This document shows positions 14,288 through 28,130 of a stretch of 64,000 bases of DNA, in pieces. The stretch is from the NCBI GenBank assembly GCA_017590115.1, contig JAGGNK010010226.1, positions 3,941,732-4,005,731 on the forward strand. The letters are read 5' to 3'. The notes beneath the pieces were generated by a model, which was not told where the DNA came from, ran no database searches, and was given only the letters and a program-made list of their open reading frames with translations. Origin of the DNA: Montifringilla adamsi. Its lineage: Eukaryota > Chordata > Aves > Passeriformes > Passeridae. Both the position numbers and the translations under genes were made by a program. Positions within the stretch are counted from its first letter, which is position 1, and every line of letters starts with the position of its first letter.

Positions 14288-15989
14288 CTACAAGAAAAAA
14301 AAACAGAGTTGTTATTAGGAACAGCTTAGGAGTGTTGTCATCACATGATTTGCACAAGATAAAAAACAACTTAGGTTTATTTTGTTTTTCCTCTAAGAGA
14401 TTCTAAACATTTCAGAAGCAATTGACCATTTCAAACTGTTAAAGCAAATGTCTGTTTGAAATTAACGTCCTTTATGAACAAGAAACTGGACTTTCATGAT
14501 TCAACACTTTTCTTATATTCTTTTTAAATTACACTTCAGTGTTCAAACTGATAACAGCCACTCCACTTGATGTGCTTCTGAATCACTATGAAGCTTGTTT
14601 GAAAATAGAGACAGAAAATAGTAAGATAGGCTTTTATTTTTTAAGCATATCTGCTTTTTGCAGGTACATGAAATTACTGCCTTATTTTATCTGAAATTTA
14701 TAAATGTGTTATTCCTAAAGAATACATTTCCACAACACAGAATCACCTATATTGTAAATATTTAATATTAAAATATAATTTAAAAATCTCAAGTCTGAAG
14801 ATCAGCACACAGCATTTCTAGATGGGTGAAAATATTTGAAGACTAGAGAGGCCATTGAAATCAATATCCTATTTGTTAGTTTATTATTCACATGAAATTT
14901 TGAAAATGTAGAACAAAACTAGTTGAATACACACATGTGAACAGAAATTAAAGGAACAATGTGAAGAACAAAACTTCTGTTTGAGGCTTGTTCCCTGAGA
15001 TTTATTTCCACTGGACACCTCTACTATTCATAAAAGGACTTTTTTATTTTTTCAGTAAGTCTGCACCCAAAAGTTCAAACCTTGTTTTCACTCTAGGTCA
15101 TCCCAATCACTGCATTCCCAAATCCCTACCCATTCCTTACCTTGATGACATTGAGATGTCACACAGCATCATACACAGAGTAGGCCACTAAATTGATAGA
15201 CTACACACTTTAACAAGAGTTAATGTACATTATGTTATCTATTTTTAAAGAAAGCATTTTCCACACCAGTCACCTTTTCTCTCTCAAGCAGTTGTTTCAT
15301 AATTTGAGATGGATGAGAAATTTTAACTCAAAATAGAGGTTACAGCATCTCCAATATAAACCACTGCATACCATTTTTCAGGGAAAACATGAAAAAGTTC
15401 AATATGAAATAACATCACTCAGACAGTCTGAAGTTTCCAAATGTTCTCCTAGGGTATTTTTCATATACCATGCAAAGAGTTCTCTCCCTTACAGCAGTGC
15501 ATGAGAAAAAAGAGGGATTTAAATTCAATAATGGGATTTTCCTGATAAAAAGAAACCAGGATTTGACTGGAGCATTGGAATCTTATTTTGAAAGTTTTTT
15601 CTGACTTTATGGAATATTAACCTAATGTTGAGTACTGAACATTGCATTTGCAGATAATCAATCCTTAAATCCTGTACTGATAATTCCCTGCTCTCCACCC
15701 TACCACGAACAGACATGTTGTCCCAGAATACCTGTCAATCTTGCCTAACAGGTGGCAAACCAAGTTTAAAATACCAGATTAATAACTATTTTTTATATAT
15801 TCTACAGGAGGCTGAAAAAGCAGCTCAAAAACATCCATCATTAAAGTAATTTATTTCTGTCAAAACCATGAATAAAAGCCCTTCATCTCTCAGCTGTTTT
15901 AACTAGTTTGCAATCTCCTTTTATTTTCTTCCATACAGGGAAACAAAGATAGCATGATACACCTCTTGAAAATAATATTGAAGCCTTAC
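14288..15989 (-). other. GBE1: GBE1 intron 4
   Basis: This is a complete 1702-bp intron with donor GTAAGG and acceptor TTTCTTGTAG. I see no repeat or gene in it. Confidence 0.95.
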
Positions 15990-16115
15990 TATATATGACT
16001 GTGGTGGATTCCAGTGAACCCAATCATAATTCACTTTGTCTTCATCACGGACCACATATCTTGCCCAGGGTGAAATACGATAGAGGAGGGCGCCGTTCTG
16101 AGCACGAATCACCAC
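15990..16115 (-). CDS. GBE1: GBE1 exon 4 (glycogen branching enzyme, CBM48 region)
   Basis: The minus strand reads exactly 42 codons, [20 protein letters not shown], then [15 protein letters not shown] and NPPQSYI. The length of 126 bp equals human exon 4 (c.430-555) and both ends are in phase 0, so the exon is a symmetric cassette. The acceptor is TATTTTATAG and the donor is TATA/GTAAGG. The product is the C-terminal half of the CBM48 beta-sandwich; [12 protein letters not shown] and NYDW.HW are branching-enzyme signatures. The last residue is isoleucine where human GBE1 has glutamate 185. Its upstream intron is the largest complete one in the window (16.3 kb) and its downstream intron is 1.7 kb. 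The identification is secure; an inherited skip of this exon would keep the reading frame. Confidence 0.98.
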
Positions 16116-16989
16116 CTATAAAATAACACAACATATGCAGGCAGTCACTTATAACTCATAGAACGCCTTCTATGCAAGCCACAGCACAGAATGAAATAGT
16201 AGACTACACAGAAATTTAATTTAAAGAACACACAAACACACAATGCAAGTCAAGAGAAGGAAGAACGACCCTGCCCACAGGGATGATTTGCAAAGGGACA
16301 GTAAAGCAGACATGTCAGACAGGAGTGATGTTCACCAGCAAGAGCTGAAAGGTGAGAATATACATAAGATTTATATAAGTAATGGGAGAAGAAGCCTTTC
16401 CAAATGGATTTCTGTTATGTTCCCTAATTACCCCTGTCATTGCTATTTCCTTTCCATGTTCTGATAAATTTAAATAGACATGCAGTATAATGCCATTAGG
16501 ATGAGAACTGTGATTTGTTTAACTTGGCAAACAAAACAATCTGGTAAGGCAATTTTAATATCATAATTCCATCTTCTTTTCCATGCTCTGAGAGTTCTCA
16601 ACAACGTCACATAGCCCAGAACCACAGACAACACAAGAAGCACAGGACAGTTTTTGGGTCAAGGCAAAGAAAAAGTTCCACCTCGCTCAAATCCTCCCAC
16701 CCCATCCCACCTCCCCGCTCCTCAGCACAGAAGGAACAGCACCACTCTGGTGTTGCTTGGTATCTTGGCTGCCACTAAAACAGTAACACAGATGGTTTGA
16801 AAATTTAAAACCTAGAAATGTACAAGCAAGTGAAGGCACAGAATTCTTAATTCTGCTTTTTTAGAGAAAGTGATGACTGATGACTTTTTAGTTTCATTGT
16901 TCGTAGTAGGGGGCTTTTTTTTTTTTGTAAGAAAAACAATGAAATTATAAGAAGCCTCAAATTGAAAGGGTTGAGATTTTTCCACTCCT

Positions 16990-17067
16990 TTGGGTTTTTT
17001 GGTTTGTTTGTTTGTTTTGTTGGGGGGGTTTTTTGTTTGTTTGCCTTTGTTTTTTTTGTTTTTTTGT
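16990..17067. repeat. G/T-rich low-complexity tract
   Basis: GGGTTTTTTGGTTTGTTTG-type sequence with a G7 run at 17022-17028, ending in T-rich runs. The transcript strand is C/A-rich here. Confidence 0.92.
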
Positions 17068-18556
17068 TACAAATGGTGACTTGTCTTTGCTCTCAATTTC
17101 TAACAGGTAGTCTGGAAGATGAAATTATCAAAGAATTGCCTTTTCACCTCTGGCAAGTGTCGTTCATTGTTTTGATGGATTATCTGCATCCTTAACCCAA
17201 TCATGGAAGAAGGCAGTAAAACAGAATCATGTTTAGTTGACCTCCTAAAGGTCAAACTTTCCTTGACCTTTTCCTCCTTCAAGGAGGAAAATATGTATAT
17301 GCAGACAGTTAATGGAAGTTGATAGAATAAGTCAAGGAAGAATGACTGCTGTGCCTCAGTACATAGTATTATAACTCCAATAACTCAAAATAGATTTGAT
17401 AAAATGGAGTAATTAATACCAAAAACCTCACCAGAAAAAGTTGAGAAAGTAATTGCAAACACTGTAAAGCTGTATGGAATTTTTTTTTCTGTTAGTTGTG
17501 CTAGCAAAGCTGACCCAAAGAGTATTTCTGCAAATTCTATCAACACTGTGAAGATCCTCCTTGCTGATGGCATTGACAATTTGCAAATTATTCTTAAAAT
17601 AATAAAAGTTATCTCCTCTCTCTAATATCACACTTCCGATGGTGCTATTGCTTCTTTTATTATTTTGTCCCAATTTACCCATCACAGAATAAAGATGATT
17701 ACTGCATATAATAACCTACTCATCTTGGCATTCCTTTTTTCTAATATTTTAGCATAATTCATACTAGACAGGCTTATGAAGGGTGGGCACATTCAAGAAA
17801 TGTGAAGTAATTAATCTACATTCAGAACATTAATTAGCTGTAGTACTGGTTTAATCCAAAAATGATACTGGAGGGGGGAAATGTAAATTTCTTTATTATG
17901 ATATATTAATCCAGTCACGTACTGTCTTTAATTAAAGCCATTAAGCAATGAAAAAGTTAGGAGAAAAAAAAATATATCAGAAAACCATTTAAATGGCCAA
18001 CCATCAGTTATTTCACTTTTTCAACTTCTACAGTTACACCACGTAACTAATCTCTGTATCCCATCCTTCTGAAAAAGTATAAACTTCTGTTGTTCTGTAG
18101 TCACTTATATTGACCTTATTTTCCCTCATTTGTGAGGCACAAGTGCATTTGTTTTACCATTTATTCATAAGTAATTTTGTTCAAGTGCTAGTTTTGCATT
18201 TATTCAAAACATCTACAAAGCCAAACTTCAGGGTTACACTTTTCAGGAACTGAGAGACTTCCAGGAAGCTGTACAAGTTTCTAGCAACTTTCACAGACAG
18301 TATTTTAATAGATAAAACTAAAACTTCCTAGAAATACATACATTCGTCATATATTAAGATACTAATAATACAGAGTCATAAACAAGTTGTGAAAATCTAT
18401 GGGTTGTGTTTATACACTTGAACAGTCTTAAAACTTTAGAGTCTGCTCTATTATAAGGCTCATAATCTAAATTTTTGGGTTCATTCATTTTAAAACTTTG
18501 CTTGCAGTTCTATTATGCAAATATGTAAGAAAACTCCCATGCTCAAAAGAAAAAGT

Positions 18557-18612
18557 TAACACAATCACAAGGTTGGAAGAGACATTTAAGATCATAGAGT
18601 CCAACCCAAATC
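18557..18612 (-). mobile_element. Short CR1 LINE 3'-end relic
   Basis: The plus strand reads ACAATCACAAGGTTGGAAGA, then a block ending ATCATAGAGTCCAACCC. This is the reverse complement of the terminal 50 or so bases of avian CR1. The remainder of the element is not recognisable. Confidence 0.72.
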
Positions 18613-21600
18613 AAAAACTGAAGTAATGAAATTTAACCATGCAGATATCAGAAAAATCTCCAAAAATGTGGGGAAGCACTTATTTTAAACAAGTTATCAT
18701 AAAATTTATTTGCTGCTTTCTTTACAGTATAGGTGGTAATATATCTAGCCATGGCGATAGATGAATCTCACCCCTGCAGTAGAAACCCCAAGTTTTCTCA
18801 TTTGTTGCTGTAATTTTTGAGTATCATGGGCAGTGCACAGAGAAAGCAGAGTCAAGAAGAACAATCATTACACCACCAGAGCTGGTAAAGTTGAATTGTT
18901 TCCTTCTCTGGTTTGCAGAAGCATAATCAACAGTGTCCTTACAGATCTATCAAGTGATCCCTGGCAATTCCAATTCTTTGTAGCTATGCTTGTTCAATAC
19001 TTTTCTTAATTTTATGTGAATACCATTTACAGAGTCTCTCCTAGACTTAATTATCAAGCTCTGATATTTCATCTTATTCCTCTCTCCTGATATTGTATAC
19101 AGTTTTATTAATAAAAGTTAGAAATAAAAATTCCAAATGTTTTCTGAAGTTTCTTGAGACAGAACTCTCACATCACCATGCTTAGCTGAAGCATGAGCAC
19201 AGGAATTGGAAAAAACTAAATGGCACTACCAAACAAATAGCAGTTCAGCCCAAGACTGACAAAAATAACTCTAATGCAAACAGTCTGACAGCTTTAATTC
19301 CCGAATTTGCTTTGCTATTTCTTGAAGCAACTACATATAATTAAAATAATAAAATAATATAATAACTAAAGGAGTAAAATTATAAAGCACACATAAAACA
19401 AAGGCAGGTGCTCCACTCACCCCAAATTATGACTTGTGGTCCCTTCTCTGCAGCGTCCAGATATAAAAATCAGCTGCTGTGTATACCCTAAATGTGCTGT
19501 TACAGATTTTGCATGCATAAGGAATACTGAATATAGTCATTACACAGCACTTTTGACAGAGTAAATATAAATCAGTTTAAAAGATACTGTACTATTCCTC
19601 CAAATTAGTTTGAAATGAGTAAAAACAAATTCACAAAAGTTGCAGCCTAACCAGCTACTACGTAGTTCATCAAGACTTTATAGCTGACTTTACATTTTCT
19701 AATTAACTCAAAAAACTGCTCTCTAAAGGACATATATAAAACCATGATGTTCGTTAAATTAGGCTTTTTCAAACTGGCCTTGGGATTTACCTACTTCATT
19801 GTCACAAGGTATGTCCCTGATCATTCTTCAACGTACATAAGGAGGGACATGCCACCATTTGGTATAAAAACTACAGCCCCCATTAAATAAAGCTTTAAAA
19901 ATGCATACTGCTATAGCAAGAAACACATGCCAAGCAAACTGACAAGAGCTTAGCCCCTCATCCCAGGCAACCTCTTAGTTATTTAGACTTAAGTTAAAGA
20001 AAGTCCTAGGTAAAAATAATCCCTGTATTTCTGATCCTATTATTACAGAAAACACTCCAACAAGAGGACAAGACAGGGGGAAAAGGAAATCCAAGTTTCT
20101 GACACAAACTAATATATCCTCCCCAATTAGTTAAAAACCAACAAAAACTGATGAAGAAGAAATAAACCAGTATCTCAAAAGAGTTACATTTCCACTGCCC
20201 AAATTTAGACAGAATGGAAAAATACAAAATAACATATTTAAAGAACTTGCCACCACTTACATTAACCACCTCTTTGTGTGAAACATGAGATAAAGTAATA
20301 TATTATCAAACTGTATAGTAGATGGACAACATCATGATTTTTTTGTGTCTGTGTGCTGAAGGGAAGTATCTTAAAACAGTAAGCCTGTTTAGAACTAGAT
20401 CAAAAAGAGGGTTTTTCCCCTGTTTCCAAAGTCTCCATGATGGCTTTCCCATTGGAAACTTCTAATAAGAATGCAAGCAATTCAGAGTAAGTCATGCTGA
20501 ATTTGCCTACATCAACTTTAGAAATAGCTCACCTAAATAGTTTAGGGTTTTTCCCCACCTCCCCTAGTGGTAAACATTCAAAATCCTTGATTCAACCTTT
20601 AAATGTCACGTGATTCTGGCTTCCAAGTGAGATATAAACACATGTAAATAAATTATCTCACAGAAATAAGTGTCAGGAAGACAGAATGAAAATGTCCTTC
20701 AAAACCTGACATTTAGAGCCAATTTGCTCTAAAAATGGACATGACATAGACACACAATTTATATAAGCACAACTGCAAAACAGCAGAAGTGAAGACCTCA
20801 ACCTATGCTGTACATCTTTTGTATGCAAAGGTTAAAAATTTATGTTTGGTATTAATTTTCCATTATAGGGATGTTGGGTGTATTTTCAAAGTTTCTGTCT
20901 GAAGTGTACAGCATCTTAAAGCTTAGCATCCCAAAACACTGTAATAACTGCTGTGGATTTCACAGATGAGTACACTTAACATATTAAAAACATGATCTTA
21001 AACCTGAGTTTTATGGCATCAGTGCTAATAAGTGATTAATTTTGAAGAACTTTCAGATCTGAATAAAACCACTAAAAAAAACAAATGTATGGCTGTAGTC
21101 GGAGAAAACATAACCAACAAAGGCTGGCTTTGAAAGTATGTAAAAACCAAGGTGCAAAAGTTCATTCCAGTTTTCCAAATGCTGGACTACTGGAAGACAA
21201 AGCAAGACCTAAACCTCACAATAACATTAGTACCAAAGTGACAACGCGTTCCATGCCTGTCCACTAGAGGATAGGAAATTCATGGAATGCGGAGTAGGTT
21301 GTAGGATAAAACTAAATATAGGGGTTATGAGTCTGTTTGATGATGTTTAAACTCTCAAAAGCAGTTTATTACAGTTAAGGGGAAACCATCACTCTGAGGT
21401 CAGTCCGGTATCATAAAGAAAACGCAATAACACATAGGAGCAATTCAGAAGCTGAAATAGGTCTCATTTAATGTAATGATGCTGCCAATGCAGGACAAGT
21501 GAGATTGAAAGGCCTTGATTTTTCAGGCATTTGAGACTCTTGGGTATCCCATTATTCTGCCTTTCCAAAATAACACGGGCCTTTTATATCACCCACAGTA

Positions 21601-23270
21601 CATCCAGCAATTCCTTCTGGATGTCTTGGGGCATTTAAAGGAAAACTCTGTGCTTACATTCAGGCAATTTTCAACCTACTGTGACTCAGGGAAATCTGCT
21701 GGCTTTTTATGAACAGATACCACACATTTTTTCTTAGGCAACCTATAATGATAAAAAGTATGAAAGGTTCACAACAAATTTAAAAGCTTTGTCACAAATA
21801 CAAATTCAGATAAAAAGTAAATCCCTGTGTAAAAATGGAGCTTAATGTGGTTGTGCTATTGTTATGACAGATGAAAGTAACAGGCCACAAACTACCACTT
21901 TTAAAATTCATATATGTTTTTGAATATCTCTTTTTTCTTTGTGTTTACCTTCTCTTCACATCAGCTCCATTTGGCTACCCCAACTCTCAGTGTGCACAAA
22001 GATCTTCAGAACAGTGTGAGAGAATATTCAAGAGAAAGTTGCATAAGATCAGACACCTACTCTGCTCAGCAACCACTCCTTCAGCTTTCAGTTCCTGCAT
22101 GTAAAGCAGACTTCAAATCCATACATGAGCATTTAATTTAATGATGATGTGCTTCCATAAGGTGTCTACCTCTGTTTCCACTAATTAGGAGAAAGGCTCA
22201 AACATTAGAACTAAAAGGCCATGCTGCCATTCCTTACTTTTCAGATATTTATTTTGATTTACAAGTATAATCTTCTGGACAAGTTCTTTAAAAAAAAACA
22301 ATATAAAGAATTTAGACATATTTCTGCTGTTTGAGAGATTTGTTATATAGTATTTTATCATTTCTATTCCAGCTGAGGAAATGAAAATAACAAAATGATA
22401 ACTAAGTAACTAATGAATATATGCAAACCAATAAATTGCTCTGAAACACTGTATTATTATTTCATTATTTTAATAGCTTGAAAACACTTAGAATGATTCT
22501 TGGTATATGTGGCTTTTAATACAATGATGAAATTAAATTGGCCATCAAACCAACAATAGCTAATAAAATGAGAGAGTGGACTAGCTTTAATATAAATATG
22601 GAAATGGAAGTGACTTGTTATAGAAGGGCAATAAGCTATTATTTCAGTATTTTACAACCTACAGTATTTCATTAGCTTCAGATCTATTCATTTCTGACAC
22701 AAAATTTTCCAAATATAAAAGCCACAGGAATACAGGTGGAAATATCATTTCATCTCAATAACATGCATCCAACTTAAAAGCAAGTTCAATGCAAAACATA
22801 AAACATGGGCAGGGTAAGCTTTTATAGACTCCCTAGAAAGTTTGTGTTAGATGCTGTGATAACATAACAAAGTTTCTCTACTACAAGAAATTTATTAGAC
22901 ATTTAGCATCAAGGTATTTTCCTTCCTCTGTTTTTCTAAAAGTACATGAAAATTAAAAACAATTGCTTGAATACCAAGGTTTTTTTAGCATAATGTGCTC
23001 TGTAGAATATAAAATTTTACATTTTTACTTTTGCTGTAGGTAAATAGGGTAACCAAGAAAAAACTACAAATTTCCAAGAATACAAAAGAATCTGACCTAA
23101 TATATTTTGGATACATTGGTGCTGGAAGAAAACCTGGTCTTAGATTTTATTTCATACATGCTGCTCAGTTTCAAAGACAGGTCCTGCATTCAAGACACCA
23201 ATACAACCCTGTTATTTTGTCTTTTTCCTTAAATTTTGCATCCTTTTCTCAATACATTCAAGTTGCTCCA

Positions 23271-23560
23271 GAAACAGAATCCTAGAGCTGTTTAGGTTGG
23301 AAGAGACCACGGAGTCCCACAGCTAGTCCAGCACCATGCTCACCACTAAACCATGGCCTGATTGCCATATCCATGTGTTTCCTTAAACTTCTGAGGATGA
23401 CAAGTCCATGACTTCCCTCTTCAAATGCATGACCACTCTTTCCTAATATGCAATCTACACCTCTTCCAGCACAACTGGAGGAAATGTCCTCTCTGTCCTG
23501 TCACTGGTTACCTTGGAGAAGAGACCCACTGCCACCATGCTACAATCTATCAGCTGAAAG
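23271..23560 (-). mobile_element. CR1 LINE 3'-end relic
   Basis: Reverse-complement CR1 landmarks occur in the right order on the plus strand: GTTTAGGTTGGAAGAGACCA, CACCACTAAACCATGGCCTG, TTTCCTAATATGCAATCTA, CACAACTGGAGGAAATGTCC and TACCTTGGAGAAGAGACC. The copy is diverged, with small gaps. The far end beyond about 23560 is uncertain. Confidence 0.85.
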
Positions 23561-26500
23561 CACCTCTCCCTGTACACCCCTGCCTGTCCTGTTCATCCTC
23601 AAAAATAATCGATCCTGACTTTAGCACCCAGGATAGAACACGTGGTTCTGATGATCTCTTGCCAGTAGGCAGTGTAAACTGAGGCCATTTACAACAGAAA
23701 ATAAAATCACATCACCCTCTCACAAACACAGAGAGCAACTCCTCTCTTTCTACAGGTCAGCACTGGTTTGTGAGAGAAGCACTGGAATTTAGAGGCAGTA
23801 CTTCAGTATGTTTGGTTCTTAACGCATAGGACCACAGCAGAACACTTCCTGATAACACAGTGCAACCTGCTGCAGAGCCCAGGACTGGAACCTAGAGTTT
23901 CTTGCCTGACAGTTCACTTGAAAGCAGCTTCAGATAAAAATACAAAAGCCTGATAAAAATTTGGGATCGAACAGCATGGTAAAGAGCATTATTCCATAAT
24001 TGTTTCACTTTACCTGACAGATTTTTAGAGGCCAGATAAATGTTTCTCTTTAATAGCCTCAGAAACAAAGCAAGAAATGAAGAAGCAAACACAGCTTCTG
24101 CATTAGTGCCTCACTCTTCCTGCTCCTGCACAGCCCTGTAACAAAGCTCAGGAGAGGCAGCAAGGAAATAAATTGATCAGAAGCTCCTCAACACTTCAGT
24201 TTCCCCAGCTCCAGAGTATCTACCCAAATGAACCTTCACCCAAACTGGAGGGGTAAGGAGCATGGAAAATGGGAGATCTTTCCAGAACTCAACTTCCCCT
24301 GAAAAACTTCACCATACTCTATTCATACTGCTCCAAATAACCAAGAAATCGAGTCTATCTGTCAAGGTGCTTGTAGACTGAAGTTATTTCCTTACAGTGA
24401 ATTGATCATAAACCTTGAAATGAAATTTTGGAAAGAATGGACAGCATGTTGCTTCTTCCAGGCTGTTCTCCTTCCTAAATTGCAAATTGGTTACACTGGA
24501 AAGAAAAAGTAATAGAACACTAGTCACATTATCCTTCCCCCAAGCTTTTATTTTCCTGATCAATTTATGATTACTATCAAAACTGAGTCAGATGATACAA
24601 ACCAGTTGTCTGGTTTGCTCTTTTTCTTCCTATTTTCTGAAAAAGAAACCTGCTAAAGGGACAAGCATTAATATCAAATATTGAAAAATATTCCTTAGTT
24701 ATCAGACATAATAGTACTTTTTAGGGGGTTTACATGTTTAACAAAATTCTGCAGACAAATCTGTGCCATTCAAAAATCATTGGAGAGAGACTTATTTGCT
24801 CTGTAAATACATCATGACATCAGCTACTGCAATCTAAACTTATGGATATTAAATGTTTGTTCACAATTCCCCCTTTTTCCCCCTTCCCTTCGCCCTCAAG
24901 GAAAGAAAAAGTAAGACTAAAATACAATCAAAATACAAAAGAGGCAAAATCCTATATTCTAAGCCAAGTCACGAAGTCATGCCTTGATTTTCCAAAAGAG
25001 GGAGATGCAGCTCCATTTGTGATTTAAGTATTTCAATTGCATTGCAGAACTTCTGAACATCTTCAACTAGTTTACTAGATCAGGTTAAAAAGGAAAGCCT
25101 TTGTCCTTTTTTCTATTTTTTCTCTTAGAAAACTAGGAGAAACTAGTAGTAGCAAAAAACCCAAAAAAAGTTGTATTATCTATTTGAATAAAAAAGTATT
25201 TCAAAAGATGGAGCCAGTAGCCTAGTATTAAAAAATATCTATGCAGATAAAAATACCATAGGAAAATCAAACTGCCAAAATCCAGGAAACCTTAGGAGAG
25301 TTGTTAAAAATCAAAGCAACATCACACATAAACATTCCCAATTGATTTTAACAGTCAAGTGTATAGAAAATACTTCATTAATCACCCAAGCACATGGATT
25401 TATAACTGTTAGCTACACAGGGGCAGAAGTATTAGGTATGAGGGACAGCCAGTTGTTTGGGTTTTTTTTCACAATGGGAAAACGCACATCTGTGCTGAGA
25501 GAAAGCATTAAAACTTTTCTTTCAGTCTAGAATCCTGATTTTGAAAACCTTTTAACACACACAAAAAAAAATCAAAGTTAAACTGGAATCTCTAGAATAT
25601 ACAGTTGAAAAAGAAATTTCCCTCCCTATGACTTAATCAGAAACAAGTTACTGTAAGAACAGTGATGATGCTCAAAGACTATAAAAATGTGTATGCATAA
25701 TATAGAAGCATTCCTGTATGTATTCTGCTTATCTCTTAGTTAAGAGGCTTGGGGTACAAGAGCATGTTTGAAAAGCCACCATAATAATAAAGCACATTAG
25801 ACATACAGTACATGTAACTTCTTACAGTTGTTTCAAGCCATGTCAAGTAGAAAAGAAGCTGATGAAGTATGTAATATGGGTACCCAAGCATTAAGTATTA
25901 CTTATCCTCAACTACAAAGCATTTGTATCAAGGACAATTGCTGCAGAATGCACCTTGCAATTGGGTGGCTGTGCCATACTGCAGAGAATGTCAGGAGCAT
26001 TCCCTAGAAAGTGATCCTACCCTCCAAACAAAAACAATTCCCATGAGAATCACAGCCATGCTTATATATTTTTAATATGGACTCTCAAAATCTGTTTCAA
26101 GACCTCTTCTTTAAGATGTCTCCCTCTTTTCTTCAAGGTAAAAAAAAAATAACACCACATTTTACTTAAATTTTCACCTAGTAGTAATTGAAACAATTAG
26201 TCTTCTGTATGGATAAACTAAAAGTAAAATATCTTAAAGTATTTTTAAATAGCAAAACCTCCAACCAGAGAATTGTGCAATCTCCACGTCACAGGAGAAC
26301 TAAGCCTGCCAAAATAAATGAACAAGAATATTCTAAAGAACTGAGCTCAGTCTGCAACGAAGGCTCCAAAGAACAACAGCCCACTGCATTACAACAGCTC
26401 ATTGGTGCTACAGCCTCTCCTATGAGTCCATGAGGAGTTGCACTTTGTTTACTAAATCCAAACAGGCAATGCCAAGAGACCATTTACCTCCCAATGAGAT

Positions 26501-26802
26501 AACAACTCCTCCTGCTGGCAAACCTCATCTGTAACCCAAAGAAGTCTACAATAACTTGCTGAAGGGTCCATGGCTCACAACCACATGGTGAAACTTGAAG
26601 GGTACTGCTACAGAATTAATGCTCTAATTGCAATCAACATGACTTATATCCAGAAATGCATATGGTACATGATTTAAGTCCTGATTAGTAACTTCAAAAT
26701 CCCAGGAGTACAAGTCTGTTTCTTCTCCCACACAGGCTATGTACCATAATGCTGCAGAATACTTGTTTCATTCACTGTTCAAATCTGAAAACCTGGTGAT
26801 TG

Positions 26803-26862
26803 TGTTTTGGGTTGGGTTTTGGTTTGGGTTTTGGTTTGTGGTTTGGTTTTTTTTTTTTTGCA
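26803..26862. repeat. (GGGTTTT)-like tract
   Basis: Alternating GG or GGG and T2-T4 units (G tracts at 26809, 26814, 26821, 26826, 26833, 26840 and 26845), then a T run. The unit resembles telomeric G/T repeats and has two- to three-tetrad G-quadruplex potential on the plus strand. Confidence 0.9.
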
Positions 26863-27164
26863 TCCTACTGACTATTTAAGACATGACATTCAAGTGATAC
26901 AGAACTTGGCACACTGAGCAAGGATATTCCCTCTTCCCCCAGGCTAAGGTAAAAACCAAAATAATTAGAAGTGTTTCTATATGTACATGAAAGGAAATAG
27001 CAAACATTTCTTCAGGAAGGCTTCCACTGAAACCAAGCTCAGTACCTCTGCTCAGGATATCCAAGACTCCCTTTGTAAAATCCATCTGACTGCACATAAC
27101 CTATTGCATAATGACAACAATTTCCCCAGGAAAGTGTTAGATTCTCCAACGTTGGATACTTAAG

Positions 27165-27275
27165 ATCTAGCTAGACAGGGTGCTGGGCCATTGTGACCAG
27201 GGCATGCTTTTGTCAAGAAGGCCTGGACCAGAAGATCCTTGAGGTCCCTTCCAACCAGGTATTCTATGTTTCTAT
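27165..27275 (+). mobile_element. CR1 LINE 3'-end relic with terminal TTCTATG repeat
   Basis: The plus strand reads GGTGCTGGGCCATTGTGACC, then a block with AGAAGATCCTTGAGGTCCCT and TCCAACCAGGTATTCTATG, followed by TTTCTATG. This is the sense-strand CR1 tail with its diagnostic terminal octamer repeat. It is inserted antisense to GBE1 and is 5'-truncated to about 110 bp. Confidence 0.87.
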
Positions 27276-28110
27276 GTACATCTTATAACCCTGAAAGTCC
27301 ACCACATCTTTAACATTTCTGTCCCTAGAATCATAGCCACCAGCCTGCCATTATGAACAGATTTCCTGAAATTTCACATTCTCATTATAAACACGTTTTT
27401 GACTGCAGTCTGCTTGAAGTGCATGAGACCTGAACTCCACACCAGTCTGGTATTATGCTGCTGCACCCCCTGATCAGCAGGGTCAGCTGCAGCACCATCT
27501 ATTTCATTGGTGACAGTAATTACACTTGATGAATTTTACTAGCAGTGGTTCCTTGACACAGATTAACCTACCTGCTCACCATATTTGATTCCTTTTCAAG
27601 GTGTACAAGTTTAACACAGAGCATGCAGATCTACTAGGAAGTATAGGATAAAGTGGTAAAACTGTAAGGATTAAGTTTTGAAACTATTCTTCACAACTAG
27701 CTTTCCTCTACCCAGCACCTCAGGAATACAAGTGTACTTTAGGTACTTTCAATCATTATTAATAAACTGTTAATGCTCTGAGTCAATGTAGTTCTTTCCT
27801 TTGTACACTTAAGTATTAAAAAGCATAATACATTTGGACTGGAAAACTATTAAAACCAATCATAGTGAAGTTATAAGCATTTTGTACAAACTGATGAAAG
27901 AACTGTGTTATTCATGCCTGCCTGGATCTTGTACTGGCCTTGGCACCTACAACTCCTGTTCAGGAACCACTGAAACCACTCAAACATGCAAGAGTATCAG
28001 TAGAAAAATACTGTGTTAACAAGTGTACAAGTTATCAAATTTAATGACTTCATTACAGTACAAGATACTCCCTCAAAAAACTATAAACATCACCATTTAA
28101 ATACATAGAA

Positions 28111-28130
28111 TATATATACACACACACACA
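28111..28130. repeat. (TA)n(CA)n microsatellite
   Basis: TATATATACA runs directly into CACACACACA. Confidence 0.93.
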
